Below the pieces are notes generated by a model. It made no database searches. It was not told the DNA's origin and worked only from the letters and a program-made list of their open reading frames with translations. From Coccinella septempunctata (Eukaryota > Arthropoda > Insecta > Coleoptera > Coccinellidae), in the NCBI RefSeq assembly GCF_907165205.1, contig NC_058190.1:40412116-40476115 (forward strand): 64,000 nt of DNA. Reading direction: 5' to 3'. Positions 12,133 to 25,417 of the stretch are shown here, one piece after another. Within the stretch, counting starts at the first letter, position 1; each line of letters begins with the position of its first letter. Made by a program: the position numbers and the translations under genes.

Positions 12133-12417
12133 TACTCCATTCACTTTTATTTTAGCACTCGGTTGGCCATGGAAATTTGACACATTTCACTTCGTATAGT
12201 ACGAAAATGTGGGGTTATGAAGCTTGTCAAAACATTTTTGGGTTTTAAATCAACGCTATGTTTCCCGTTCTACGTAAAAGTTTCTGTTCTTACGTATTTT
12301 ATCACAATGTCGAATCTCTTCGGAAAATATGTGACGAACATAATTGAAGTTTATACAAACTGATTGAAGGCATACCAAATCCAGTTATTTTCATGGAAAA
12401 TACAAGAGATCATCAGA

Positions 12418-12459
12418 GCTAGTGCATATTATGATATTATTATCATAATATGCACTAGC
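12418..12459. repeat. Perfect 19 bp-arm hairpin in D2
   Basis: The arm GCTAGTGCATATTATGATA, a TTAT loop, and the exact complement follow one another. D1 and D3 have only one arm at this place, so the second arm arose as a local inverted duplication in D2. Confidence 0.75.
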
Positions 12460-12930
12460 TTGAGGAGAGTTAATGTTCGTTATCTTCTTTGGCTAAAGTT
12501 TGAATACGTTACATCAGTTGTAGATTTCAAAAATATTAACCCGTAGATGAAATGCATATGATGCAGTTGTTGGGAATGGGTATCTCCCGAAGGAATTAAT
12601 AGATAATTACAAGAATGTTAAATTCTTCAACAAAAATCATATTGCATCAATATAAGTAAAAGGAATTAAAGGAAGTTTCAAGTCAAGATGAACTTCACCT
12701 TTGAACAAAAATTTCACATGAATAAACAGTTAACAGGACAACTGGCGCGTATTTGTGGCTGTTCATCTAAATACATTGGTATAATAATGATTAGGTATTT
12801 ATTGTCACATGTTACCTTAAGACATTTACAATTTATAGGACAAGTCAAATGAAAAATAGAAAAATCAATTTTCGGGAACTTACTCCACTATGGCATTTAT
12901 CGAAAATCCTGTAGTACTTTTCGCATTAAT

Positions 12931-13041
12931 TCACTCAAACATAAAATTCCCAAATGCCTCCACTTTTTTGGATCTCTCACTAGAAGGAAATTCTTTGTCA
13001 TCCTCTTCATTCACAATCTTTCTGATTGTGGAAATATTCAG
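12931..13041 (-). pseudogene. Exon-like transposase fragment in D2
   Basis: Same 36-codon frame as in D1 (NISTIRKIVNEEDDKEF), ending at TGA and preceded by an AG acceptor. Several substitutions are present but no stop or frameshift. Confidence 0.4.
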
Positions 13042-13406
13042 CTGAAATATAAGTCGTTTAGATTCAGATGAAACATTATATAAATTCTCTTACTCTTGAA
13101 ATATGTTCGCTACCGTCAGACGTATTGTGGATTTTAGAATATCAGGGTATAACTTTTTTGTATTTAATAATACCTAACTATTTGAATGAGCGGACCTAAA
13201 TTCTAAATAGCACTTCCCGAAACCCTGTCTTCTCTCTTTTCCAATCACTTTGGCATTTTCGTAATAAAAATTGATATTAGTTGTGGCAACGGCGTTATGA
13301 CTTCAACGATATTTCATGAGTGCCAACCTTACTCCGTTCTAGTAACAAAAACTTGAGAAAATTATTTCATGGCCAACCGACTGCTAAAATAAATGTGAAT
13401 GAACCA

Positions 13407-14910
13407 TACCTAAATTTTTCATCTGTCTTTTCGTTTCCCTATAATATCTGCTCAGTTTCATATTGTTAGTTTTCTAGTTTCTAAGAAAAAATTGGCTTTT
13501 TTTGAAGTGCCATATTTAAGGAGCTGTATTCAAGCAGGGGCTAGATTTCTATTCATTTTCTGCTACTTTGATGCCTAAACTTACTGAATCTGCTATCCAG
13601 GTTTCCCCAAAATTCCGAAAAAGGAAAAGAGAAGGCTAAGAAATTTTGACCAATAAAGTTTTTCTGAAAACGATGATTTCAGCTTCACTTATTACCACCG
13701 TGTTGAATACTCGAAGTTAATACTTTTTAATAAATGAGTTTGGCCCAGCTTGTTATGCAAGAATGAATATTTTGTGATCTGTCTTGCGATCTGGTTCTAA
13801 AATCGCTCAGATTAGGATAACAAATGTTTGTTTTTATTCGGAATAGTTAATTGGAGACTTCAGAAATGAAGGAATGATGCCTATGTGATATTCAGCTCTT
13901 TTCTTCCATATATTTTTCTTATTAAAAATCTTCATCGATAATGTTGAGTAGGTGAAATGTATTCAGATAATAACAAATTTATTGCTTCATTCGATTAAAC
14001 TATATTATTTTACGTCGCTTGTGGGTGGTAGGCATGTGATTTAGAAATATTTCCCTTTCGTGAGCTAACTTTATGATACCTATTACAGATACAAGAATTC
14101 ACTTGGTTCAATATTAGATATTCACATTAAGTGTTATGTAAGGAACTAATTGTAATTTACTTCAGAATTTATTTACCTTCTATTCAAATTTCGTTTGGAA
14201 GCTATCATTATAACTCTTAATATTCAACTTCCATTACTTCTGGAATTTGTTTATCGCGTAAATTATTATTATCCATATTCAAAACCTTAGAATAATTTCA
14301 AATTCAATGAATACTTGAATGATAAAACATTGCACGGAAATTGGCAGTTGAGATTTAGGTTCAAAATAACATTCAAATATAGAAGGTGACGGTTTATAAT
14401 GTTTCTCGAATTACAAAGCGACGTTTTTTCTGCATTCCGATCTTATAGAAAATTCGTCTCAGAATCCCATCAAAACAGGTATTTATAAAATTCATAATTA
14501 CTCAGAGCTATGTTGAGATTCTCCTTTGCTTAGAATGTGGAACTGGTTGCTGACTAGATTTTTTTCGCTCATTTCATGGTCGTAATTATCCCATAATATG
14601 GATCGTTGTAAACGTTACTCAAATAATTGTTATATTTCTAAGAAATAGTGGCAATCACTGTAATATTCACGTTATTGAAGCGCGAAAACAATAAAGTAGG
14701 TACAAAACGTCCTTCAAAAAATAACGCGACAAGGTCTGACGTAAGAAGACTGCATTTCTCCATAAATTAATTCATGAAAAACTGCAACATCTCAATCAAT
14801 ACGGAACACTCGGGAGACTTTATAATATCCATCATTCTATTTTACCAGATGCAATAATTTACTCAGCACCAACCTATACAGATTCAGAAATATTTGCTTA
14901 CTAAAAAAAA
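13407..14910. other. Intergenic DNA, nothing recognised
   Basis: AT-rich with no gene. A segment at about 13470 (GTTTCTAAGAAAAAATT) resembles the duplicated motif near 8340, so a faint repeat may be shared. Confidence 0.45.
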
Positions 14911-15798
14911 TAGCGGGTGGCCCACCCCAGACGAGGCGCTCATTTTAGGGTAGTAAATAAAGATATATTGAAAATCATTTCTTGTGGTGTGTGTAGGGTG
15001 TTCAAAAGCACAATTTAAAATTATTGTCATGTATGCAGGGTCAAAATATAGACCAAAGTTACACTTTTTTAAATGTAACACTCTGTATTTGACCTCAAAA
15101 ATGGAATGGCAAGCTCAAATTATGATGATTTTCTTCAGTTCACTTCATACCTTAGAAGGGCCATTTACAAGATAATGGCGAAAATGGTTTACTAGTTCTG
15201 AATTAAAAATCGAAAATTGCTGAGAAACTATCAGGTTTAGATGTAGGAAAATTTTATGAAGATAGTTTCGAAATTAATTTTTTCGTTCAACGAGATATAG
15301 AAATACCGGGTGTGCCATTTGAAATAAGAAAGTTTTCGACGATTATTTGTAGTTGATGTGAATTAATTATGATCACTCTGTATATTCCAGAGTTGAAATT
15401 TTCTTATATATGTAAGAGTAGCCAACTTATCTACTCGAAAAAATTCTATCTGTATCGCTGGCGTAACTAGTTTCTTCATTAATTGCTATTTAAAAAAACT
15501 CCATATTTTTGATTTTTCGCCATTACTTCGTAAAGGGTGCTTCTGAGCTATAAAGTAATCTGAAGAAACTCATCATGACTTGAGCTTGCCATTCCATTTT
15601 TGAGGTCAAATATAGGGTGTTACATTTAAAAAAGGGTAACTTTGGACTTTATCTTTGCTTTCAAACACCCTGTATATATGACAATAATTTTAGATTGTGC
15701 TTTGGGACATCCTACACACACCACAAGAAAAGATTTTAAAAATATCTTCATTTACTCCCTCAAAATGAGCGCCGCGTCTGGGGTGGACAACCCGGTAT
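14911..15798. mobile_element. Family C inverted-repeat element, copy C1
   Basis: The left end (GCGGGTGGCCCACCCCAGAC, then CTTGTGGTGTGTGTAGG) is repeated inverted on the right (CCTACACACACCACAAG, then GTCTGGGGTGGACAACCCGG). The arms are about 300 bp or more and include the paired GACCTCAAAAATGGAATGGC segments. No coding capacity. A related, shorter copy lies at 59420-59922. Confidence 0.75.
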
Positions 15799-16910
15799 AT
15801 ATATCGTTGAATACAAATGATATGAATGTCGCAAGTCAATTTTTCCTTCTTTTAAACCGAGTTAGAAAAATTACCCAATTTTGGCTATCGAATGTGTTTG
15901 AACCTCTTAGAAGATATTAATCATTGCGATGTCATTTGAGAAGTTGTTTCTTCTTCAACAAAAAAGTCAGAAACAAATTTTTGTCAGATACTCTCTTCTC
16001 AGTGAGAATTGCAAAAAAACAAAAACAGGCCAACAATTTCGAAGTTTCTTGATCTTCAAAAGTTAAGCCTTGGCAGAATCCATTTCCAGCTTGTTAGCAA
16101 TTTTTAGCCACCAAAATCCTAATCCTGGGCTTATAACCTTGAAGGCACTGTCACTGTGGTATAACCATAATCAAACACGTATAATGGTTTTTCTCCTGGA
16201 TTGAGATCTAAAAAAGCATTACACAGACTTAATGGTATCCAAATTGGAACGTACCATAGCTAGATCTAACCCAGAAAGCGCAATTTAAACCGACGACGTG
16301 CAGAAAACATCTGATGAGAGATTGTAGAACAGACAAATGCAGGAAATGTCTGTGTTCTAATTAGGGATGTCAGGGTTTAAGTCCCGCGCATTCCAGTTAC
16401 CGTTCAAAGAACAAGGCAAAAAGAGATTTATTCTAATGACCAGTTTGAATGGTTAATGGTTTCATTGAGAAACTAAAACGCAGTTCGAAAAGGAAATAGT
16501 CCAGTTCGAAGGTTCGGATAAGGATGCAATTGTATGCAAACATAATGATTATGTAAATCATTGCATAAATGCAGGAACGAACCTTGGGTAATTTGATTCG
16601 GACGTCTTGTTAGACGTTGCTCGGAAAATGTACGAGCGCTTAGTTGGCCAATAACCTATTGGGAATGTTGATCGGTAATTTGGGTACGAAACGCTGGCGT
16701 GGGTGAGTGAATGTTCCATGTGGAAACGTGCTTCACCTTGGGGTATATTTCTTTGCGAAAGAAGCCTTCTATGCCTTTTTCGCTAGATATCGTGAAACAG
16801 GGCTATTTACCTACTGCGTTTTCACGAATGCCTTATTCGGCTTATTCTATACCAAGTGACATTAAAATAAGAACACCCATTGAGTTGGAATACCTTTATC
16901 ATTTTCTGTA
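15799..16910. other. Intergenic DNA, nothing recognised
   Basis: No gene found. An octamer-like cluster (ATTATGTAAATCATTGCATA) occurs near 16545, which may be chance. Confidence 0.45.
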
Positions 16911-17642
16911 CAGGGTGGGCAAAATTGGTGATACCTTTCAACTTTTTCAACTCAACGATATAGAGGAAAATGCATGGCACATTACGGTCGTCATTTTTCG
17001 AGAAACTATTATTAGTTTTTCCATCAATATTTTCCTATCTTCTCTTGTTTTCAAATTATAGGCCAAAATTAAAATTTCAATTTTGGTCATTCTCCGTTTC
17101 TATTTGTGCTAGGATGTTAAAATGAAAACATTATAGGGACACTTTTTTGATAGAAATCCAGTGGTGTACTATGATTTTTTCCAAAAGGTATATTTGCTGA
17201 GCTATAACATAAAGTTGTGTTTTTTCGTATAGAATCAGTAGTTTGAAATTACTTAGAAAGACTGAGGGCGATGTATGATATATTTCTGAAACGGAAAAAA
17301 ATGGCGATTCTTTCTGAGTAATTTTAAACTACTGTTTTTATAAGAAAAAGCAAATCTTTATGTTATAGCTCAGCTAATAAACCTTATGGAAAAAATCATA
17401 GTACGCCACTGGATTGCTATAAAAAAGTGTCTGAATAATATTTTTATTTCAACAGACTAGCACAAACAGAAACGGAGATAATGACCAAAGTTGAAATCGC
17501 CCAAATTTCAATTTTGGCCTGTAATGCAGTTGATGGCATTATAAGTTTGTCGAAAAAAGACGAGCATAATATGCCATTCATCTTCCTCTATCTCGTTGGG
17601 TTAGAAGTTGTAGTTCAGATATCACCAATTTTGCCCACCCTG
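16911..17642. mobile_element. Family B fold-back element, copy B3
   Basis: Begins CAGGGTGGGCAAAATTGGTG and ends CACCAATTTTGCCCACCCTG, flanked by TA. The arms are about 350 bp (to about 17265 and from about 17295); paired segments include GCTGAGCTATAACATAAAG and its near complement. The arm interiors differ from B1/B2, so only the terminus is shared. Confidence 0.75.
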
Positions 17643-17914
17643 TAAACCTACAGGTTGCGGCAAGCAAACTTGCTGATTTAACTAGAGTACAAAAAGTTTT
17701 TGATCTCAGGAATTTTCTGGTAAACTTTGGGTACAATACCAAATACTCGGCCTGTTTATGATATCATTATATACATAGAATAAAAAATACTCAAAGATTA
17801 TATATGTTTTATATTATGGGAATACAACTCCTCAGTTCTCAATGCTTTTACAATATCATAAGATAATCCATTAAAACTTAGTTTTGCGCTCTATAACAGG
17901 GATAAAAAAAATTC

Positions 17915-18591
17915 TGTACGAGTCCTTAACTCGTACAAATATTTTAACAGTAGATATTTGAGGTTGAAAGAAACATTTTTCGTATACCATTTTTTCTGAT
18001 TCGGCCCTGATAAAAAGATATGACCAATTTAAGTATTCATAATGAGCTATGCTACCCCTGGAGAAACAAAATTCACAATAACAAGCTAAATCCATGGCAT
18101 TACACATCTGTGGATCTTTTAAACAGAGCTGTATTCGGCCAATTTTCATACTTTTTACTTTTCAAAAATTAAATTACTCGAAAACGGCGTATTATACGAG
18201 AAAATATGAAGAATACTTTTATTTTACAAAACGTTCAAATATTCATTAGTTAGTGTCCAACTTAGTTTCCACTGTTTCGAGAGTTGGGTTCTTTGAATTT
18301 TTGATATTTTTATGACACGTAATGGTTATAATAAGAATACTGGAAGACGGAGGTGATATTTTGTGTTCGAAAAAGATTAATCAAATGAATTAAAAACTAT
18401 AATCCAAAATTTATTACATTAGATGAAACCGTTTGTGAGATGGAACTAAAAATACCATTTTTTTATGGTTTTCAACAGCCTGTATCTTCTTAACCGAGCC
18501 GGTTCGGAAAAAATGGTATAGGAAAAAAGTATTTCTTTTGACCTCAAGAATCTACTGTTAGAATATTTGTACGAGTCAAAGACTCGCCCTG
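17915..18591. mobile_element. Family A MITE, copy A3 (left end damaged)
   Basis: The right end is intact to CGCCCTG. The left terminus has lost the CAGGGTG and starts inside the conserved ACTCGTACAAATATTTTAAC stretch. The interior matches A4-A7 (ATGAGCTATGC-ACCCCTGG and CACATCTGTGG). Confidence 0.7.
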
Positions 18592-20825
18592 CATAACACA
18601 TCATTTGATGTTGAAAACGTCTAATAGCAAATCTCTAATATACAATCCCCAATTTTCATCGTTTCCTTATCCTAAACAAAGAGATATGTAGGTACACTAA
18701 AAAGGGATTAAAAAATTCGAGTGTACTCATTTCAATGCCACCCATTACATTTTATTTATGGCTGTTATGATTCATAGAGGTCTTATATTCCTTAGACTTA
18801 ATCCAACTATCGAATCAGAAAAAAAAGTAGAACAATGTTCGTCGCTTGCCCGATGTGACCTTTCAAATTGCAAAATACTGCATTTCAAATGTTATGTGGA
18901 GCAGCAATTTTTCCTCTGTCTACTACCGCACATTAGTCTCGGCCATTGGAGGAAATGAATGGAAGGTTCAACTTGATAACCTTGCAATGCACTGCTTACT
19001 GCATTGCCTTTATATTACTCAAATCTGTTATTGATCTACTTTCATAAGACATCGTTGTCATGCGGAGTTTTTCTGGATATGGATCTAGGTATATGCACAA
19101 CACCGTCTATTATGCTCTGAAAATTTCAGCTTCTCCCAATATAGCCATTAAACAATTTACTTAGTTCCAGAAAGAATGGAAGAGCCTTAGCCTTAGCTCA
19201 TGGTAAAGACATTGGGTGCTCTGAAAAAAATTTAAAAAATATTTCCTTCTCCAAATAATGATTTTTGCCACACTTACTTACATTTCTTTTTATCTTTTTT
19301 TTTATCTTTTTTTATTTATTATGTGGCGTACACAACGCAATTTTCAATACTTTTTCGACGATTATTCATACAATATTACTTCTTATTTTCATCAATTTTG
19401 AAACAACCGTTGTTATTAACATGTACCCTTTACAAAAAAGCTGGAGTTTCACTGCAATGATTTCAACTTATTGGATGACGGTTTTTATATCAGCAGATAT
19501 GCACATCGAAACTTATGATTAGGTATCATCCAAAATTATAAATTTTCTACCAGAAAAACTTCAGATATGCCCCAAATTGCTTGATTTATGCTTCTCTATA
19601 ACAGAAATATTGAAAGGACTCTCAACTATGATTTTCTCCTGATTTTCGCATAAATAGAGATCAGGAGCCCTTTAATCTCTGTCTGTCTGGCCTAGAGGTG
19701 GAGCCAAAATTTGGGACACACTGTATACCACCTCCAGACTTCAACTGCTTTCCGATTCTCTCAACGATGTCCGTCATAGTTGAAGCGGACATAGCCCATT
19801 CATAATTTCGTTACCGGAATGTCTTCGGATTATATAATATGCATTATCTTGTTCTTGGAAGCGAGAAATTATGATTGCGTGATCCCCATTGTTAAGATAG
19901 GAGAAATAATTTATATCCCCGAAAGTGTATAATAATTCCTGTCACGCCGAAAATCGTAGACTGACGTATCTAAGAATTCCTACGTAGGAAGTTCATTTAT
20001 GATGAATTGTCTTTAGCTGACGTTCTCAAGTGCAGCTCATTAGGGAAAAGGGGGCTATCTACGATCAGACAACCGCAGAAATATTAGGTCCAAGTCAGGT
20101 AGGACCAGATTTGGCCTCGATTATACCAGACCAATTTGTCACGCATGTTTTCAGTGGCGTGAGCCATGTTATGATTGTTATGCCTACCTGAAAATACCCC
20201 TAAATATTGAAAAATTTGAATTTTTGAACAGCTTCCGGTCTACCGTTTTCATCCGTTAGAGAACTGAACAAATATTCACTGATTCTCGACGGATCAGGAA
20301 TATTACAGACACTCTTCCACGATATAATTTCGCAGAATCTGTTAACTCAAACTAAGAAAAAATACCTGATCTCCCATTTACAGATATTCATCAGGAGAGA
20401 TCACTTGGTACAAATTCTAATTTTCTGGATGTAGATTTTCCATTCCAATTTCGAAATTCATAATTGAAATAAAGGGGCCGATACTTTATAGAAATCCATG
20501 ATTTAACTCAAACTGATTTTCACTACATGTTTCCCTTTTTACTTCAATCGAATTGAATATATTTTTTTTGGTCCTTTTATCAGAATAAAAAATTCCCTTG
20601 GTAAACTTTGAAATTGAAGACGAAACGGAATTGTAATACCCACTTATATCTTGCTCATTCTAGTTCCGAGATGTAGATTCTGAAAAAAAAGAAAAATAAG
20701 AGTGAGTAAAAGGTAACGCACAAATTTATATATTTTCGCTAATTATCTACAACTTCTACAAGGTATTTAATGGAAAAATTCTCGAAAAGATAATTTTTTT
20801 CTAAATAAGTTTATAATTTTTTTTA
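18592..20825. other. Intergenic DNA, nothing recognised
   Basis: Includes a T-rich stretch (about 19285-19320). No exon, RNA gene or complete element recognised; a solitary ACACTGTATA end lies near 19720. Confidence 0.45.
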
Positions 20826-21584
20826 CAGGTTCTAAAAAACGCTGAGTCATAAAACTAAACATAATATGAAACACCAAGTGGATGTTACTCAAACAATTTT
20901 TTTAGATCTCATAATTTTATCATTAGGGGTTGGAAATAACAAACCCATATGATTTTCCTTCAAAAATTGTTTCAGTGAGATAGATTTTCAAAAAATAAAA
21001 TTATCTTATGGTTTCCCATTCAATTCTGGAGAAAAAAGTATGTTGCAGAATTTCGATACAGTCGATACTTTTCTCGGAATAAATAAAAACTTACAAAAGT
21101 CTATGAGGCAGAGAGTTGATGCATATATTTTGGCGGGATGTAATAATGCTATGGAACACTTATACGATGAAAAGGAATGAACAGCGATCAGAACTGCTTG
21201 TAAGTTTTTATCGACTGCATGTATCGAAATTTTGCAAGATACTTTTTTACAGAATTGAATGAGAAACTATAGGAGAATTTTATTTTTCGAAAATTTATCC
21301 CACGAAAACAATTTTTGAAGGAAAATCATAAGTGGTTGTATTTTCAACCCCTTATAATAAAGTTATGAGATCTAAAAAATTTGTGTGAGTAACATCTACT
21401 TGGTGCTTCATATTATGTATAGTTTTAGGACAAAAATTAAAAACTGTCAACTCGTCATCGCCTTCCAAAGGCCATATTTAGGAAGAGAGGTCGAGTTCGA
21501 AAAAAATTTATAGGAACTACCCCTGCTTATTTTCATCGAGGAATCATCTCACTAAGTCATTCGCATTCGTTTACAGACACACTG
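20826..21584. mobile_element. Family E fold-back element, copy E2
   Basis: The right end reads GCATTCGTTTACAGACACAC then TG/TA, and matches E1. The interior is inverted: CTAAACATAATATGAA near the left pairs with TTCATATTATGTATAG near 21420, and TTCGATACAGTCGATAC faces GTATCGAAATTTTGC. The left terminus is missing or diverged. Non-coding. Confidence 0.6.
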
Positions 21585-22429
21585 TATATGAGAGTACGAG
21601 TGCTTGGCTTACTTCTTAATTTAGGATACCTGGCCATTTCATTTCACTTCAAACCATGAAATTGAATTTGAGATCATTAGCCAGGGAGAAAATTCAAAAT
21701 TTTCTGTAAAACAAATATCTAACGTTCGGTGGGGATTTCGTTAAACGCCAAATATTCTACAAATACCCAGGGAATGAGTCTGGAATTCGAATCACTTCAT
21801 ATTCCAGGGATTTCGTGTCATAGAAACTGGTCTAGAACCCTGCGAGAATGCCATCTTCAGGACTTTAGCCAGCCAACACCTGACAGCTTCGCGGAAATCC
21901 AGCTGAAAACGCCATTTCATCCTCTACCGAATGCAGTTTAGTTAGTCATCTTTTCCGCGAATGAAGGCCAAATTATCATCATCAAGATGGCAATAAAATG
22001 CGATGTGCATTTGTCATGAAAAAAACATAAAATTAAAATGATAGCGGACAAGGTTGCCAAGTACGCGCGGATATTTTGTCATTGAGGATACTAAAACTGA
22101 AAGTTTCTCGTTTTCTGCATGTAAACCAATGAAACTCCACAAAAAAATTGTAGATTGTTCAATATCCTAATTGAGCTATTGCTGAAATGTGGCATATTAT
22201 GCACCGATTTAGTTGGAAAAAAATTTCACGCGGGAGGTTTGAACGCAATATTTTGATAAATCATTATTTCCTGCATTATTTTTGTTCAAGTCACTATGAT
22301 AATTTTTGCAGTAGAATCGCCGATCTCACTTCATCGAGAATTTTACTGAAATATGGTGAAGAATTATCGATAAACCGTAATGAAATAGTGTTAAAGACAC
22401 TCAAATTCCTGTATTACTTTTTGTGAGTA
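21585..22429. other. Intergenic DNA, nothing recognised
   Basis: An open frame of about 70 codons near 21730 has no recognisable domain. No gene supported. Confidence 0.4.
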
Positions 22430-22620
22430 CAGGGTGGGCAAAATTCGTTGGCATTTTCAAAAGATGGATAATGGTTTTTACCGCATCCTTCTTTATTTGA
22501 ATGTTTTCTCTATCTCGAAAAGTCTAAGTTATTACTAAGACTTTTATTTGTTGTATTTGCTTTGTTGTTGTTTTATTTGTTATTTGTTTTATTTGTTTTT
22601 CTATATTTAGAAAAATAAAT
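22430..22620. repeat. Solitary family B end followed by TTTGTT-rich low complexity
   Basis: CAGGGTGGGCAAAATTCGTT next to TA is a B-type left terminus. I could not find a matching right end, so it is a truncated copy. From about 22545 to 22605 the sequence degenerates into TTTGTTATTTG-type low complexity. Confidence 0.5.
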
Positions 22621-24388
22621 ATTACACCCTAAAGTCACTTTATTATGTAGAATTCATTGGCTTAGTTTGAGAACTTTTTCAGTCCGCCACTTCAGTGATA
22701 TAATACTAACTTTTATCTAATTTTTCGAATATAAACGCTATGTTTCCTTTCTTCAATGATTCTTTATCATGAATAGGTATTTATTAACAAAAAACATTGT
22801 TAAGTGTCAGATCAAGAGTGACAACAAACGTTTCTTAATAAATTTCAAATATCCGTAATGAAAGTGATCTTCAGAGTCTCTCATAACCTGATTCGATATA
22901 GAAGCATAAAGTTCTATATATAAACGAATTATCCTAAAAAAATCTTCTACTGGGCCACATTCTACTGTTGTCCCATTGATAATTTTTTTTATCTTGAATT
23001 TTTTATTATTTGATATTTTTTTTAAAGCCTTATTCTGTATAACCTATATTGTGATGTATGTGTGTATGTTTTCGAATAAAAAAAAACATTGAGAATAGTT
23101 GTGCATGTCATGGCGAATTCAATTTGATTAATTTATTCAAAGAATTTCCGTTTCTATGAGTAACGTTTTGGTGCAGTTATTCTCCAAAAAGGCAACATTT
23201 CGAAACTGACAACATGGCCAAATGATTATGCACGGTCGGAGTTATTCTCAAAACAAGACCATCATCCACAAGGTTAACTTATTCATAAGAGCAAAGTGTT
23301 TATGCATCAAATCTGCCGGTTCTAGGAACAGAATATCTTCGCTTCACCTCCATTCATCACTTTTTTGATATCTGCAATTTTATTTTGTCTGACAGGATAG
23401 ATGCAGATCGAATGACAAGCAGCAAGCAATAAAAAGACAGGTGGTGATACGGATCAGAAAGGATCTACACAAAGCTGCGTTCACAGTTGACTCCTTTGGA
23501 GAGGGGTCTTATCGTTGATGAATGCACAAAGTAAAATTGTCTGAAGTTTACCTACTTCACTCACCCAAACTATTTTTTTTCTTTTATCTTTGTTATGACC
23601 TCGACGAGGAACTAAGGAGCATTGAAACAACACAAAATATTCAATTATGCTCACAAACGTTATGATCCTATCAGATACCCTATCAATGGGAAGGTGAAAC
23701 AATTGGAGTACAATCCATATAATTATGTACCTACTAAGAATTTCAAAATAATCCGAAGAAAATAAATAGAAGAATGTGATTTTATGTTTCTGACTTTTCA
23801 ACTAGGTTATTTGATGTTTGGGGTGAATTACCACAGAATGAATGCCTTTTTCCAACATATGCTCCAGTTTGACCTGTTTGTGTTCATTTCGCGTTATATT
23901 TCTGCAAGAACTTTATCACTCTGATAACATGGGGACTTGCTTGGGCTTCTTAAAAGGATTCAAGATTCCATGAATTTTTTTAGGTACGACAGTCTAGAAA
24001 ACTTCAGTTTCATTATGACCTAAAATGTTATCGAAATTATCCCTTTTTCGTATGGTAGTCATTGATGAATTATATGAAATAAAAATCACAATTCACAATT
24101 ACAAAAAATAAATGAAGTGAACATTATAAGTTCTCTCATCAATTATGTTATCTATAAGACTTCAAGAACATCGATCATTCCTAAAATGTATGTAATTTCT
24201 AGCACAAAAAGTTATGTTTGCTAGTAGTTGGGGAGCCCAAGAGGGAAATTCGGGATTTACAAGAGCGTGAGAAATTAATATAAGGGAAGATACCTTGGAC
24301 CCTGTAGAGTACCGCTACCAAAAATTAGACCTGTATGTAGGGAGAACTGTCTAGAACAGCCTGTCAGAAAAGTAAAAAAAAGATCATT
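22621..24388. other. Intergenic DNA, nothing recognised
   Basis: No gene. A minus-strand open frame at 23481-23801 is hydrophobic in places but has no homologous motif or splice context. Confidence 0.4.
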
Positions 24389-25417
24389 GTAAATACTAGA
24401 GCGTGTCAGATTAAGATATAGTATGTGATTAATTACATGTTAAAAATATTCTCTTAATCTGACAATTTGAGAGTGACAAAAATGGGTAGGGCGCCAAACT
24501 TGCAAAAAACAAACGCGTGTGTACATTCTCGAGCGCGGAGGCTTTATTTTATATTGAAGCTCATTAGCTTCAATATAAAAAAATTTGATGATTCGATTCA
24601 AGAATAACGGAAAAAATATAATCTGACAGTTTTAGCAAGCCAAAACAATGAAAATTGGCCATAAAGGACATAAAAATCAGTTTTTTTAATTATCCCCTCT
24701 CCTGGGCTTCAAATTGTTTTCGCATTCATTATAAAAGTTGTAGGGCATAACATTTTCTACAAATTTTGTCCGAAGCAATTTTTTCTACGTTTGAACGTTT
24801 TTGAGATAAATGGCGATGAATGTACATTAGACTGGGTTTCTGCAATGACCTTGGCCTTTCGCATGTGTGGCTAAGCTCCTCGCCCTTATCGCCCTCTAAC
24901 TCGAAAACGGTTAGGAGTATGTAAAATTGCTTCAGACAAAAGTTGTATAGAATTTTATTATCTACAATTTTCATAATGAATACAGAAACGATTGGAAGTA
25001 CAGGAAGGGAGATAAATGAAAAAAATGCCTTGTTAACATCTTCAAATTGTCAGATTAAGAAGACCCCCACGATTAGTGTCAGATTAATGGGTCAACACAT
25101 CTGGAAGACCGATTAACCATCTGTATGAAAATCTGACACGGTCGAGTATGTACAAGTAACAATTTTTTGCAATTTCAAAGGACCGCTGTGACCTTGCTTC
25201 ACGTTCGAATTATAAGTCCCTCTGAAAGTAGCTTGCTTTTAGTCCAAATAACATATCCTGTAAAAATCTGACATGTTCCAAATAACAAATTTTCCATCAT
25301 TTTCAACTCTTCTGTACGGTTAGCCCCACTACGCAAAATGTCAGATTAACATGAATTTATTATCGGAGACACGTAGGGCATATACAGTATATTAATCTGA
25401 CACGTTCGAGTATGTAC
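24389..25417. mobile_element. Family J element with GTGTCAGATTAA inverted termini
   Basis: The left end AGCGTGTCAGATTAAG is mirrored at the right by TTAATCTGACACGTTCGAG followed by TATGTAC. Two further end-like copies lie inside (about 24518-24533 as GTACATTCTCGAGCG, and 25130-25154 as ATCTGACACGGTCGAGTATG), so the unit is nested or rearranged. No recognisable protein. Class unknown. Confidence 0.6.
24547..24580. repeat. Perfect 15 bp-arm hairpin
   Basis: TTTTATATTGAAGCT, loop CATT, then the exact complement. It sits inside element J, directly after an internal J-type end. Confidence 0.7.

Larger units (their letters stand above)
12133..13406 (-). mobile_element. Family D DNA transposon, copy D2 (inverted)
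   Basis: This is the reverse complement of D1 over its full length. It starts TACTCCATTCACTTTTATTT and ends with CCAACCGACTGCTAAAATAA and GTGAATGAACC. With D1 it forms an inverted repeat spanning 10043-13406. It has its own mutations, including a 42 bp perfect palindrome at 12418-12459, so it is not a recent copy of D1. Confidence 0.8.

Noticed and set aside
16540..16575. Octamer-like cluster as an enhancer
   Set aside because: AT-rich DNA yields such motifs often; no conservation data.
16711..17061. 116-codon frame
   Set aside because: It runs into fold-back element B3 and has no recognisable domain.
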